In this document: positions 44,301 through 55,006 of the stretch, one piece after another
Layout: every line of letters starts with the position of its first letter
Numbering within the stretch: the stretch's first letter is position 1
Origin: Cafeteria roenbergensis
Taxonomy: Eukaryota > Sar > Bigyra > Bicosoecida > Cafeteriaceae
Direction of reading: 5' to 3'
DNA: 64,000 nt
NCBI GenBank assembly: GCA_008330645.1
Contig: VLTN01000005.1
Span: 310,001-374,000, forward strand
Position numbers and translations under genes: made by a program
Notes under the pieces: generated by a model
What the model was told of the DNA's origin: nothing
The model's input: only the letters and a program-made list of their open reading frames with translations
Database searches by the model: none

Positions 44301-45573
44301 CACGGCGGGGAAGAAGGCCCCGATGAGCACCGCGAGGATGGTCGCCACAAGGATGATGAGCAGAAAGATCTGCGACTTTGCGACCCAGCCGACGCCGATG
44401 AGGGCCATGCCGAGCAGCACAGCGCACGTCGCGAGGCCGATCACGCGCTGGTCCCAGCCGTAGTCCCCGGTGAAGGCCCCGCCGCTGCCGGAGCGGTACA
44501 AGTCGACAACGCTCTCCGCGAACCCGACCACATACAGGGACGTCGCGATGGCTTGCGCCACGAAGAAGAGCAGGCCAATGGCGCCCCCGAATTGCGGGCC
44601 GAGGTTGCGCGAAATCACAAAGTAGGCGCCCCCGCCTTGCACCACGCCGTTGGTTGTGATGGCTGAGAGCGACAGCGTGGTGAGGAACGTCACCGAGTTG
44701 GCCATCAGCACGATTGCCATGGACTCGGCGATCCCCGCCTGACCCACGACCCACGAGAGCCGGAGAAACAGAATGACACCCCTGCGGGAGAAACCGATCA
44801 GCTTGGGATTGGACGGGCGACAATGGCCCGCGCCAGGTCGCGGGCGCCGCCGCGGCCCTGCTGCAAGGCCCTGAAACCGCCTCTCGTGGCGACGCCGCCC
44901 GCCGTCACGAGGCGGAGCTGCGGCCGGCTGTTCTCACCAGATGTTCAGCAGGACGGGCACCAGCACGCCCTCCGACCAGCCTAGCTTGTTCGATTGCGGG
45001 GTCGCATGCTGGGGGGCGCTTGCAGCCGAGCTGGGCTGAGGGCTTTGCGCCCCGCCGCCTGCGGCGGGACTCGAAGGCTGCTGCGAACGGCGGCCAACGG
45101 GTCAGGGCGCAGAAGCCCGGGCGGCGAGGGGCGAGGCTCTCGTGCAGAACGCGCGGCGCTGGCGTGTAGAAAACCGAGTCAGCGCCCCTCCCGCGCCTGC
45201 AGGCTCGGGACTCGCAGCAGTGCGCTGGCGCTGGGGGGCGTGCGACCAGCTCCAGACTGCCTCACGCCATCTCGGCCCGCGGACTGCGACGCCTGCGGCG
45301 CTGCGGTGCCTTCCTGCGCCAAGCGACGAGAGGACACACCCCGGGGCGCAGCGCGCAGCGTTTGGGCGAGGCTTGCAGCCCGCACCCCGAGCAGGGCGCG
45401 GTCACCTCATCGTCGCCTTCGTTGCCAGCAAACGCCTGTTGGGCGCCACCCCCGCGAGCCGGCCCCTCCCTCCCCGCCAGACTGCGAACCTTTTTGAAGG
45501 TGGCAAGGTCGAACGCCTCATGGGCCGGGCGGGACGCCCGGCGGAAAATCGCCGTCGCCGGCTGCTGCTCCAT
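41400..45573 (-). CDS. SLC12 cation-chloride cotransporter (K-Cl type)
   Basis: Modelled as four exons in transcript order, 45573-45406, 45313-45266, 45080-44938 and 44781-41400, 1246 residues. The last two exons are secure: KLGWSEGVLVPVLLNIW joins across an intron to GVILFLRLSWVVGQAGIAES, the classic SLC12 first helix. LSAITTNGVVQGGGAYFVISRNLGPQFGG (TM3 region) and WRPKFGFYHPILAGLGALLC follow, with about 12 membrane helices to residue 680. The cytosolic C-terminus has the SLC12 pattern and ends near VLIRGTGATVVTDSS, close to the KCC ending VMLVRGGGREVITIYS. K-Cl cotransporters move K+ and Cl- out of the cell for volume control. The two first exons are inferred from phase and splice signals only (first donor GTGACC is atypical). 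Ala-rich insertion at about residues 1080-1150. Confidence 0.82.
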
Positions 45574-45772
45574 GCCCGGACGCGACGAGCGACCAGTGCG
45601 TTGTTCGATTGCCGTGCAAGCGCAACTCAGGCGGGCACGACTGACCCTCTCGCTTGTTCGGCCCAACTCTGCCGCGAGTTGGATCGGAGGGTCGCTGGTT
45701 CCATGTGCAGAGCGCCCGGCTCGGCTGGCAGTCCTTCGCCGGCCCCGGCCCAGCCACTGCGCGCGAGGAGCC
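45574..45772. promoter_or_regulatory. Divergent promoter region, SLC12 / importin alpha
   Basis: 199 bp separate the modelled SLC12 start from the importin alpha ATG. No motif is recognisable. If the first SLC12 exon is wrong, the spacer is longer. Confidence 0.4.
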
Positions 45773-48255
45773 ATGGCAGACCTGTCGGGACGCCTCACCG
45801 GCTTCCACAAGGGAATCGACTCCTCCGTGGCCCGCCGCTCGCGCGAGGATGCGGCCGTGCAGCTCCGCAAGGCGCGGGTTGTGGAGCGCATGAACAAGCG
45901 CCGGGCGGCTGCTGTGAGATGGCTCGCTCGCCGCGTGTCCTTCGCAGCCGTCGCAGCCGCAGGCCAGGCGGTCCCGCGCGCCCGACATGCAGAATCCTGC
46001 TGCCGTGCCCTGCGCGCGACGAGATCCGCTGGGAGAGAGGGGGGGGAGGGGGGGACGGGAGGAAGGGGGAGGAACGCTGGCCGGCGCACATCTTGTCGTG
46101 GCGCAAGCGAAAGCTGTTCTAGGACTCGCCCGCCCGCCGCTTGCGTGGGCCGCGCCATGCTTGACGGCACGGCTGGTGCCTGGTGGCGCCGATTCTGTGC
46201 ATTCTGGTCGTCGCAAACTTCCCGGGGGCGGGCGCGTCCGCCTGCGGCAAAGCCTTGCCTCGAGTAGCCGTGGCGGCGCCGCAGCTACAGATACGAGCCA
46301 TTCGGCGAGATGGGTACGCCCCGCGTGTATTTGCGACGGTGGTGACTGTGCCCTCCGCCGCACTTTGGTACTCGCAGGTCGACCCTGCCGCGGCAGGCAC
46401 CGCGGAGGCTGCCGCCAGCGCCGCTGAGGACGCCACGTTCACCTCTGGCATGCTCACCCCCCGCGCAGGCATGTCCGCGACCGAGCAGGTAAGCTGCGCC
46501 GGCTTGCCACCTGGCGACACGGCTCGCCATCGCACCACTAGCGGAGTGGCGGGGAGCGCGCCCAGCCTGCCTGTTGTCATCGTGCCGTGCCGTGCCGTGC
46601 CGTGCCGTGCCGTGCGTTGCCCGACCCTCGTCCCTCCGCAGCACACGGTCGTGACCCAGTGCGTGGCAGGGCTCCGCAGCGGGGATGACCGCCATGCCTT
46701 GGCAGGTGTGGTGAACCTGCGCCGCCTCCTCTCCATCGGTGAGCAGCACCCCTCGCGCGTGCCCTGCGCTGGCTGCCTGCGACGCGAGCGGCGCACAACT
46801 TGCCCCCTCCCCCCCCCCCCCCAACCCCTGATGAAGCCCGCCCTTCTCCTCTACTTGCTGGTCTCGCAACCGCTGCCCGCAGAGGTCCACCCCCCCATCG
46901 ACATGGTGATCAGTGCCGGCGCGATGTCCTTCCTCATCGCCATGCTCAAGCGCGTGGACCACCCCAAGCTGCAGTTCGAGGCAACCTGGTGCCTCACCAA
47001 CATTGCTTCAGGCACCGCTGCGCACACTGAGCTCGTCATCACCTCTGGCGCTCCCGAGCTGCTCGTTCAAATGCTTGGAAGCCGCGAAGTCAACGTGCGC
47101 GAGCAGGCCGTGTGGGCCCTGGGCAACATCGCCGGTGACTCCCCCAAGACGCGCGACTTTGTCATGTCCATCGGCGGCATGCTCCCCATCCTCAACCTCC
47201 TCCGCCCCGAGCTTTCCCCTAGCCAGTCCATGCTTCGGAACGTCGCCTGGTGCATCTCCAACTTCTGCCGTGGCAAGCCGCGCCCCCACCTGGACACCCT
47301 CCAGCCCTGCCTCGCCAGCCTCACGTACATCATCGGGAGCATGAGCGACACCGAAGTGCTCACTGACGCTTGCTGGGCCCTCAGCTACCTCTCCGACGGC
47401 GGCAACGAGCGGGTCCAGGCAGTCCTCGAGCGCGGCCTCCTGCCCCGCATCATCGAGCTCCTCTCGCACCCCAAGACCAGCGTCCGCACCCCGGCCCTCC
47501 GCTGCATCGGCAACGTCATCACTGGGGACGACGACCAGACCGAGGCCGCCGTGGCCGCCGGCTGCCTTCCCAAGCTCCTCCACCTCGTCGAGGACATGAC
47601 CAGGCCCAGCATCTGCAAGGAGGCGATGTGGGCGATCTCCAACATTGCGGCCGGCACCCCTGAGCAGGTCGGTCAGCTCATCACCAAGGGCTTCTTCCCC
47701 GTCGTCATCGAGGCATGCGCAACTGCCCGCGCAGAGGTGCGCAAGGAGGCTGCTTGGACCATCAGCAACGCCGTCACCGGCGGGACCGCCGACCAGCTCC
47801 GTCAGCTCATCGCCCAGGGTATCGTGTCGGCCATCGGGAGCCTGTTGGCTTACGCTGACACTCGGGTGGCGAAGATCGCGCTCGAGACGCTGGAGAACCT
47901 GCTGCGTCGCGTGTCGGAGCTTGACACCACTGGGGAATCTGATGCGGCGCTCCGAGACGTCATTGATGAAGCAGGCATCGTCGAGATGCTCGCCGATCTG
48001 GGAAACTCCGGAGACGAGACCATTCACAACCGCTGCATGCGCATCCTCACAGACTTCTTCCCGGACGAGCTTGAGGACGAGGACGACGACGAATTCCCCG
48101 GCGCTGCCGGCATGCCGTACGGGGCACCAGGCGGCTACGGTGGACCTCACGGCCCCGGAGGCCCTGGCGCTGGGGGCAACCCCTTCGGCAGCGCTGGCGC
48201 CGGAGCAGCTAACCCGTTCGCATCGATGGGGCACAAGGGCTTTGGCTCGAGCTGA
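45773..48255 (+). CDS. Importin alpha (karyopherin alpha)
   Basis: Exons 45773-45913, 46378-46488, 46642-46738 and 46883-48255 (phases 0, 0, 1), 573 residues. Residues 1-47 form the importin-beta-binding domain, with basic RLTGFHKGIDSSVARRSRE and QLRKARVVERMNKRR. ARM repeats follow from about residue 90 with the NLS-groove signature W...N: CLTNIASG, AVWALGNIAGD, NVAWCISNFCRGK, CWALSYLSDGGNE, RCIGNVITGDD, EAMWAISNIAAGT and AAWTISNAVTGG. The acidic segment near 515-530 (ELEDEDDDEF) and a Gly/Pro-rich tail close the protein. It links NLS cargo to importin beta for nuclear import. Intron 1 (464 bp) is the longest here and holds a G-tract; intron 2 contains a (CGTGC)7 run. Confidence 0.96.
46038..46070. 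repeat. G-tract in importin alpha intron 1
   Basis: Runs of 8, 7, 3 and 5 G separated by short A/C interruptions, on the transcribed strand, within the first intron. The pattern could form an RNA quadruplex in the pre-mRNA. Confidence 0.85.
46581..46615. repeat. (CGTGC)7 pentanucleotide repeat in importin alpha intron 2
   Basis: Seven perfect CGTGC copies in the second intron, one base different in unit from the CGTTG array at the left end of the window. Confidence 0.95.
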
Positions 48256-48767
48256 GCTGCCGGCGTGGGAGCAGCGGCCGGCGTATTTCGTCTGTTCGAT
48301 GGCCGCTCCTCCCCTTTGGCTTGCGGGCGGGCGGCGAGTGACGCATGTGTGCCGCCGACCCCTTGCAGATTGTCGCATCCAAACCACGTGCTTTCGTCCC
48401 GCAGCCTAGCCCCGTGCAGATCGGCTGCGCGCACGCAAGACCATGCATGGCCCCAAGCCACAGACTGTTCCACGACCGCAACGGTACGCAAGCACTTACA
48501 GATTCCTCTTGTCGTGAGCGGGGAAGGGGGGGGGGGGGGTTGCGGAGGTGGGGATTGTTGGCTCTGCAAGGGCGAGAGCACGCCCCAGCGAGCGCTGCCT
48601 GAGCACGCCCCGCCGCCCCTCATCTATCGATCGAGGGAGGGAGGTGGCAAGGCTTCAGCTTGGGGCCGGGCTGCAGGCGGATCGCGCGTGCGTGGCAGGT
48701 GGGGGGGGCTCGTTCCCTAGCAGGCGGGCAAGCACGGCCAGCAACACTTGGGCAGTGGCGCCGCGCG
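48256..48767. other. Tandem spacer, importin alpha to GH47 gene
   Basis: A 512-bp same-strand spacer. It holds a long G-run (48520-48539) and a short ATCTATCGATCG segment near 48622. It must contain the importin alpha 3' end and the mannosidase promoter; no signal is recognisable. Confidence 0.5.
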
Positions 48768-51311
48768 ATGCATGGCACCGCGGCGGGGCGGGCGCGCTTG
48801 GGCAAGGGATCGAGCGGCCTTGCTGCTGCGGTCGTGCTGCTTGCGCTGTCTTGGACGGCATCCACTGGCCCGGCGCTGGCCAATGCGGGGGAGGCGAGCT
48901 GCGCAGTGTTTCGAGTGCATGCGCTTTGCGGCGAGGCCGCGGAGCCAGGGTCGCTCGGAAGCAGGTCTTGTGCTTGGCCGGTGCCTGCCTCGATCCGCGG
49001 CGAGTGTGTTTGCTCCCGTGACCCGCTGCAGCCGACGATCTGGCTCGAGTGCGGCCATTTCAACAACACGTGTGCGAGCCTGTGCCGGCATCGCGAGCAA
49101 GGCTGCCATGTGTCGCCGGACGCGACAGTGCACTGCACTGCCTACCTCCGCCCCGAGCACAGCCGGGGCAAGGAAGGGCTGGTCGCCCCGGAGCGGGCGC
49201 TGCGGGTCCCTTCGCGGGCGCGCGCGGCTCGGCGCCCTCGCCACCCAGGAGCGAAGCAGCGCTCGCGGGGCACACCTTCGCAGACAAGGGCAGCCGTGGC
49301 CCCGAAGCCCTCTGAGCGCCCCACGACATCGCGTCCGGCGCCGGCCAGACCGGCAGCCTCTCCCGTCGCGCTGGTGAGACCGCCGCAAGCGCACGGAAGG
49401 CAGCCCTGCGGCTCCGGCGCCGGAGCCGCGGGGACAGAGGGGGCCGGATGCGACTTTGCGCTGTGGGTGAACCGGCTGGTGGCTCCCGACGCGGCGAGGC
49501 TGGTTCGCCAGGAGCGCGCACTTGCTCGGGCGAGGCTTGCGAGGATGGGCGTGCCGCCTCTGCCTGCGCCCCCTGCTGACGACGCCACGCTCCTCCGCCA
49601 GGAGGCGGTGCGACGGGCGATCCGCCACGCGTGGGCGGGCTACTCTCGCTACGCGAGGGGAAGCGACGACTTGAAACCAGTCTCCCGTCAGGGCGCGGAG
49701 GGGCTCTGCAAGATGGGTGTCACCGCGGTGGACTCCATCGACACGCTGCTGCTGGCAGAGCTGCCTCGTGAAATGGCGGATGCTCGGGAATGGGTCCGCC
49801 GCTCGCTGGCCTTTGGGACGGAGGCCCAGGAGGACATTAACGTGTTCGAGACGATGATCAGGGTGGTCGGCGGCCTGCTGGGCGCGCACGAGCTCTCCCG
49901 GGACGGCGCGTATCTCGCGCAAGCGGCTGACCTGGCGAGGCGGCTTGTGTCGCTCGCCTTTCGGGAGCCGACGGGCATCCCGCTCGGAACGGTGGGGCTG
50001 CACTCGAGGAAGGCGTACAACCCAGCCTGGATCCACGGCGCGTCTGCGGTGTCCGAGGTCGCAACGCTGCAGCTCGAGCTCGCCTACATTGCGCGAAAAA
50101 CTGGGCAGCCTGACCTTGAGGCCAAGGGGCTGAAGGTGATCAAGCATTTGCAGCGCGCAAATATGACCGACGGCCTGTTCCCCATCTACCTCTCGCCCAA
50201 GACGGGCCGCTTCCTCGCCGCCCCGGTGACCCTCGGGGCGCGCGGCGACTCGACTTACGAGTACCTGCTGAAGCTGCCCCTCCTCTTCCACCCCGCGCGG
50301 AGCAGCGCGGAGCGAAAAGACATGGCCTGGGTGCAGGCCATGTACGACCGCTCCGTGCGCGGCATCCTCAGCCGGCTGCTCCAGTACTCGAGCGCGTCCG
50401 GCATGCCTTACATCGCCGAGCAGGCCAAGCCCGCAGACGCGCTGCCTAAGCACCAGTCGCCCCGCTTGGTTCACAAGATGGACCATCTTGTTTGCTTCCT
50501 TCCCGGCATGCTCGCCCTGGGCGCGTCGAACCGAATGGGATTCGACCCTGCCAAGAACCCGCCCCTCGCCGACGCGCAGGCCGACGAGGGTGCGGACTTT
50601 TTCCAGGGAGCCGCCTCCTGGCCCGGCCAAAACGGTGCCTTTGCCAAGCTCTTGAACATCTCGGAAGGCCTCGCTTCCACGTGCACCAGCATGTACGACA
50701 CCACAACGACTGGCCTGGCCCCAGAAATCGTCACCTTTTACCGCTCGGGCACGGAAATGAGGCCCAACCACGACGCGTCGCATGCGCTGCTGCGACCGGA
50801 GACGGTGGAGTCCCTGTTCGTGCTGTGGCGCGTCACCCACGACGAAAAGTACCGCGACGCGGCGTGGAAGATCTTCGGCGCCATCGAGCGCCACGCCAGG
50901 ATATGGAGTGGCGGCTACAGCAGCGTTAAGGACGTCAACTGGGGCGGAGTGCTGCCGACGCCCTCGCCCGACCCGCCCGCCCCTCCAGACCGCCCCTGGC
51001 CGTGGCACCGCGAGGAGGTGGCTGCCCAGAACAGGCGCTGGCGCGAGGAGTGCCCCCTGCGGGACGACTCGCGGTGCGCGTGGCAGGCCGAAGCAGGCTC
51101 CCCCGATCCGCCCATGGCCGATGCCGTGCCGCCAGTGTTTCCGCCGGACCAGTCTGGGCCGCGCGACACGCGAAACATGAGCGATCACATGGAGTCCTTC
51201 TTCCTCGCCGAGACGCTCAAGTACCTGTACCTCATCTTCAGTGACGACGCGCTGCTTCCGCTGGACGAGTATGTTTTCAACACGGAGGCGCACCCGTTCA
51301 GGATGCTGTAG
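48768..51311 (+). CDS. Class I alpha-1,2-mannosidase (GH47) with Cys-rich N-terminal domain
   Basis: Single exon, 847 residues from the first ATG. Residues about 20-40 are a signal anchor (GLAAAVVLLALSWTASTGPALA). Residues about 45-130 hold ten cysteines in a compact luminal segment, then a Pro/Arg-rich stalk. The (alpha/alpha)7 catalytic domain runs from about residue 280: AIRHAWAGYSRYARGSDDLKP, VTAVDSIDTLLLAELPREM, INVFETMIRVVGGLLGAHEL, GARGDSTYEYLLKLPLL, LVCFLPGMLALGA, LLRPETVESLFVLWRVTHDEKY and the end NTEAHPFR, whose threonine binds calcium in the family. It trims mannose from Man9GlcNAc2 N-glycans in the ER or Golgi. The Cys-rich domain is not usual for GH47. It is on the same strand as importin alpha, and 326 bp tail-to-tail from the WD40 gene. 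Confidence 0.92.
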   Translation: MHGTAAGRARLGKGSSGLAAAVVLLALSWTASTGPALANAGEASCAVFRVHALCGEAAEPGSLGSRSCAWPVPASIRGECVCSRDPLQPTIWLECGHFNNTCASLCRHREQGCHVSPDATVHCTAYLRPEHSRGKEGLVAPERALRVPSRARAARRPRHPGAKQRSRGTPSQTRAAVAPKPSERPTTSRPAPARPAASPVALVRPPQAHGRQPCGSGAGAAGTEGAGCDFALWVNRLVAPDAARLVRQERALARARLARMGVPPLPAPPADDATLLRQEAVRRAIRHAWAGYSRYARGSDDLKPVSRQGAEGLCKMGVTAVDSIDTLLLAELPREMADAREWVRRSLAFGTEAQEDINVFETMIRVVGGLLGAHELSRDGAYLAQAADLARRLVSLAFREPTGIPLGTVGLHSRKAYNPAWIHGASAVSEVATLQLELAYIARKTGQPDLEAKGLKVIKHLQRANMTDGLFPIYLSPKTGRFLAAPVTLGARGDSTYEYLLKLPLLFHPARSSAERKDMAWVQAMYDRSVRGILSRLLQYSSASGMPYIAEQAKPADALPKHQSPRLVHKMDHLVCFLPGMLALGASNRMGFDPAKNPPLADAQADEGADFFQGAASWPGQNGAFAKLLNISEGLASTCTSMYDTTTTGLAPEIVTFYRSGTEMRPNHDASHALLRPETVESLFVLWRVTHDEKYRDAAWKIFGAIERHARIWSGGYSSVKDVNWGGVLPTPSPDPPAPPDRPWPWHREEVAAQNRRWREECPLRDDSRCAWQAEAGSPDPPMADAVPPVFPPDQSGPRDTRNMSDHMESFFLAETLKYLYLIFSDDALLPLDEYVFNTEAHPFRML

Positions 51312-51637
51312 CACCCGCCTACGGCAGAAGCCCGCGCCGCCGCTCACCATGACCGTGCCTCATCGTTGTTTCAAAGCTCCTTCCCCCATATCCTCCGCTC
51401 CGCACGCGCGCTCCGCTCTGGTCCGCTGCGCTTGCGTGGCGTGGCATCGAACCTTGCTTGTCGCGCCTTCTTGTGCCTGGTGGTTGGCCCAGAAAATGCC
51501 CAACTTCGTTTTTGCTTCGTATTGCACGCACTCGCATCGTCGAACCACTATGCAGCCCGCCGTAAACCGAGAAGCCATCTCGCAGGCTCGCACTCGCCTG
51601 CCCAGCCTGCTTTGGCGCAGCTCGCTCGCGGCAAACG
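51312..51637. other. Convergent spacer, GH47 / WD40 protein
   Basis: A 326-bp tail-to-tail region of clearly lower GC than the genes. Nothing else is recognisable. Confidence 0.5.
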
Positions 51638-54600
51638 TCAGTGCCCGCCGGCCTGCTTCCAGAGTGGCCGCTTCACGAGCTCTTCGCCGGAGACTCGGGC
51701 CGCCGCTGCCACGCAGGCCTCCAACTCGCCGGCAGCGGGACCCTGGCGCATTTGTTCTGCCCGCGCCTCCAGGTGCAGCAGCGACCCCAGGCGAGGGGTG
51801 GCGAGAGAGTGTGGCGGGAGGTCGAGCCAAGAGCCTTCCCTTGACGTCCCCGACTGAAGCTGGCCCCTTGCCTGCCCTCGCAGCCGCGCTTGCTCGGCAG
51901 CGACGAAGAGCGCCTTGGCTCGCTCGGCACCCATGAAGCCGGCCGGAGGGGGCGGCGCGGGAGTCCGTGCAGGGGCGCAACTGGCGGAGCATTGCCCGCC
52001 CGGTCGCCCGGGCCCTGCCAACGCGCTGTGGACCTCGCGGCGTCGCTGGGCCCAGCGAGCCGCTTGGGAAGCGCGGGCCTTCTCCTCTCGCTCCCGCCTG
52101 CGCCTGGCAGAGAGCGCCTGCTCGCGGTGGTTCATCGCTCGATCGGGAACTGCGAGCAGGCGGGACCTGGCGCCCGAATCCGGCCTGACGCCCCAGGCGC
52201 CGCTGGCCGCTGAGTGGGGCGCCTGCACCCTCCGCTTCGCAGGCGGCGCGGCACGCGACGCCTCCCGGGCTGGGGCGTCGCTGGGGGCGCTTGCTGGTGG
52301 GGCCGCAGGCCGGGGCACTGCCACCGGAGAAGTCGCCCGCGGCGGGGCAGTCCTCGGAGCGGGGGCGTCTCCGGCAGCGCCCGAGCACGGCAGACAGCTC
52401 GCCGCCTGCGGCCGGGGAATCGATGGGGCGCGGGGCTCCGGCTCCAGCGCGGTCGCCTCGGGGTGGCTCCTTTCGGCAGCGGCCGGCCGCCGGGCATTCG
52501 CCGCGGCAGCCATCGCCTGCGGAGGACGCCCCGCCAAAGGCAAGGGCGGGCCACTCGGGAAGGGGAGCGCACCCTTCCCTGTGGGAGGGGCTGCGGCACG
52601 CCTCGCCGCCTCCTTGGCCACCGCGAGCAGCGACGACACGAATCCGTCCGGCCCCTGAGCCCCGGGCGCGGAACCGGCCCCCTCGGAATCGAGCTGGGCA
52701 GTGCTGGCGGCGCCCGCACGGGCCGAGTCCCGCCGACGACCGGCGTCGGCGTCTCCCGTGTGGCTTCCGCTCCCGGCCGGTCCCGCACTGGAGAGCGCGC
52801 CATGGGCGAAAGCGTCTTCCCTGCCGCCCCCTGCCGCATCGGCTTGCGCTGCGGATGCGTGCGCGGCAGAGGGCAGGTCCGGCCAGTCGCCCCACGCCCA
52901 CAGGCAGCTGTCTCCGGACTGAACGGCGGCCAGGAGGGCGCCTCGCACGGACGGGCCCTGGTCCTGGCCGGCCTCCGTCTGCGCGCCGCCGCCGCCGCCG
53001 CCGCCTTGACGCATTGCGGGCATGCGCCGCTTCGCTGTGCGGTGAAACCGCGCGCACGTGACGGCTCCAGACGGGGGCGCGCACACTGGCGCGGCGCCCG
53101 CCGCCACCAGGCTGAGCCCCATGCCCTCGCCCGCCGCAGCGACGAGCCTCGCGCTGGCAGCCGCCGCGGTAGGCACCATGCGGCCGCAAGGTCGCGCCTG
53201 GCGAGCGCCGGCATCCTCGTCCGCCGGGCCGCCGCCGCTGGCTGTCCCGCCGCTTGCCACTCGGGCCTCCGCTCCCCTTCGGTGGCCCGCCTCCACCAGC
53301 GAGAGGGTGCGCACCAGGCCGTCGCCGCATCCCAGAGCAACTACGGCCAAGGCCTCGGCAGCGCGCCCGCCAGCCCCGTCCGGCGCGCCCTCCCAGCTCC
53401 TCGGCACGGCATGTCCCGCCCTGCCGCTGGGAGAGCTTCCCCCGGCAGAGCCTTCGTGGCATGCGTGCGGGCGGAAGCAGACGTCAATGGAGCCGACTGC
53501 GACCGGCCTGCTTGCCGCGTCGCTCTGCAGGCAGAGGTGCTCCGCCAGCAAAGTCAGGCGGGGCGGCGCGGAGAGCGAGTCGGGCTGCTGCGCGAGCCAC
53601 ACGGTGACGTGTCCCCGCGCCGTGCCCGCAGCCACGAGGCAGCAAGCCTTGGCGGAGGCGCTCTCGCCGCGGGCCGGATGGCCGTCCGTCCTCGAGGAGG
53701 CGCTCTCGCCGCCGCCCGCGGGGGCTGTGGGCCACGGGCAGGGGCAGGACGCGAGGCAGGTCACTTGCGACGGGAGGACCATTGGCTCTGCCGCAGGCTG
53801 GACGGCGCCGCCGGACGGCAACGTCCCTTGGTCCAGAGACTCAACGAGTCGGAGGGACGCCGGGTCGCTCGGGCGCGCCACCCAGGACGCCACGGAGAAG
53901 GCAAGGCCGCTTCCCCCCTCCCTGGCAGCCACCACGAGACAGGCTGGCAGGTCGGGGCTCCCCGCGCCGTCTGCTGGCCCCACGCGGGCAGGGGGGGGCG
54001 ACGGCCACTCGCAGGCCGTGACTGCCGCGCACCTGCGCCGCTCTAGCTCGTCTGCTGGCGTGTCTACCCCAACAGGAAGGAGCCTGGGGAGCCGCCCTGC
54101 GTCCCTCGCTCGGCCAGCTGCTGCGTGCAGGGCTCCGCCGCCGTCGGCCGGCGCCGCAGCTGCCCAGAGGAGCACTGAGCCATTTTCGCAGCCCGCCGCG
54201 ATGAGATGGCCGCCCGGCGATACCGCCACAGCCGACACCGCTGATGGAAGCGGCGAACCCGGGAGGTCTTCCACCCTGGAGCCGTACATGGAGCGCGTGC
54301 GGGGCTCGAGAGGCACCGCCGTCGGCGGGCGCGGCACAGTCACGCAGCATAGCCGCCGCTGCGAGCGCACGCCCACGACGATTCGGGCCTCTGTGTGGGA
54401 GGGCAACGACGGGCCGGTCCGGTCGGATGCGCCGGTGGGCAGCACCGCTGCGGGGCGCAGCAGCATTGGCATGGCAACCGGCTCGCCGCCCGGCCCGGCG
54501 CCCGGGAGCACGCAGCGGTAGTCGGCAACAGCTCCTGAGTAGACGTCCCAGCTTCTGCGGGCGACTAGGCACAACCACAAGTCGGGCTGGGCGTAGGTGA

Positions 54601-55006
54601 CGGCGGGGCTGGCGCCAAAGGCTTGCCCTTTCCGCAACCAACGGCGGCAGTTTGCGACCACCGGCTGCCCACCCCGCCCGGTCCTGATCTGGCCCCACGC
54701 TTGCCCCCAAGCGCATACGCTGCAATGCCCTTCCCAAATGCCTCTCGCTTCGCACCGTAGGACGCCGCCTGCGAAGAGCATGAGCACGCAGGAGTCGTCA
54801 ACGCCGTCTGCGCCGGGGTGCGTCCTGCCCGCAAAGTCCACCAGAACCGCATTCCTGTGACAGCCCGAGACGGCTTCTGCCCCGCAGGGCTCCAGACGTA
54901 GCCCCAGGGGCTTCGGGGCAGCAGGCCGCATGCTGGCCGCTGCAAGTGAACGACCCGTGCCGCGGCGGGCAAGCCAGCGTTCAAATCCTTGGGCGCCGAC
55001 AAGCAT
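51638..55006 (-). CDS. Large WD40-repeat protein with basic coiled-coil C-terminus, unknown family
   Basis: Modelled as one exon from the ATG at 55006, 1122 residues; the frame stays open upstream to 55393 without an earlier convincing start, so a 5' exon is possible. WD-type strands are seen at AVSAVAVSPGGHLIAAGCENGSVLLW, CLVAAGTARGHVTVWLA, LAVVALGCGDGLVRTLSLVEA and ALLAAVQSGDSCLWAWGDW, with long Ala/Gly/Pro linkers between. After about residue 750 the protein is low-complexity, then a charged helix SARRRREREEKARASQAARW of coiled-coil character and an Ala/Arg-rich end. No enzyme motif or membrane segment. It resembles scaffold WD40 proteins of cilia in general style, but I cannot name a family. 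Confidence 0.6.
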   Translation of the reverse strand: MLVGAQGFERWLARRGTGRSLAAASMRPAAPKPLGLRLEPCGAEAVSGCHRNAVLVDFAGRTHPGADGVDDSCVLMLFAGGVLRCEARGIWEGHCSVCAWGQAWGQIRTGRGGQPVVANCRRWLRKGQAFGASPAVTYAQPDLWLCLVARRSWDVYSGAVADYRCVLPGAGPGGEPVAMPMLLRPAAVLPTGASDRTGPSLPSHTEARIVVGVRSQRRLCCVTVPRPPTAVPLEPRTRSMYGSRVEDLPGSPLPSAVSAVAVSPGGHLIAAGCENGSVLLWAAAAPADGGGALHAAAGRARDAGRLPRLLPVGVDTPADELERRRCAAVTACEWPSPPPARVGPADGAGSPDLPACLVVAAREGGSGLAFSVASWVARPSDPASLRLVESLDQGTLPSGGAVQPAAEPMVLPSQVTCLASCPCPWPTAPAGGGESASSRTDGHPARGESASAKACCLVAAGTARGHVTVWLAQQPDSLSAPPRLTLLAEHLCLQSDAASRPVAVGSIDVCFRPHACHEGSAGGSSPSGRAGHAVPRSWEGAPDGAGGRAAEALAVVALGCGDGLVRTLSLVEAGHRRGAEARVASGGTASGGGPADEDAGARQARPCGRMVPTAAAASARLVAAAGEGMGLSLVAAGAAPVCAPPSGAVTCARFHRTAKRRMPAMRQGGGGGGGAQTEAGQDQGPSVRGALLAAVQSGDSCLWAWGDWPDLPSAAHASAAQADAAGGGREDAFAHGALSSAGPAGSGSHTGDADAGRRRDSARAGAASTAQLDSEGAGSAPGAQGPDGFVSSLLAVAKEAARRAAAPPTGKGALPFPSGPPLPLAGRPPQAMAAAANARRPAAAERSHPEATALEPEPRAPSIPRPQAASCLPCSGAAGDAPAPRTAPPRATSPVAVPRPAAPPASAPSDAPAREASRAAPPAKRRVQAPHSAASGAWGVRPDSGARSRLLAVPDRAMNHREQALSARRRREREEKARASQAARWAQRRREVHSALAGPGRPGGQCSASCAPARTPAPPPPAGFMGAERAKALFVAAEQARLRGQARGQLQSGTSREGSWLDLPPHSLATPRLGSLLHLEARAEQMRQGPAAGELEACVAAAARVSGEELVKRPLWKQAGGH

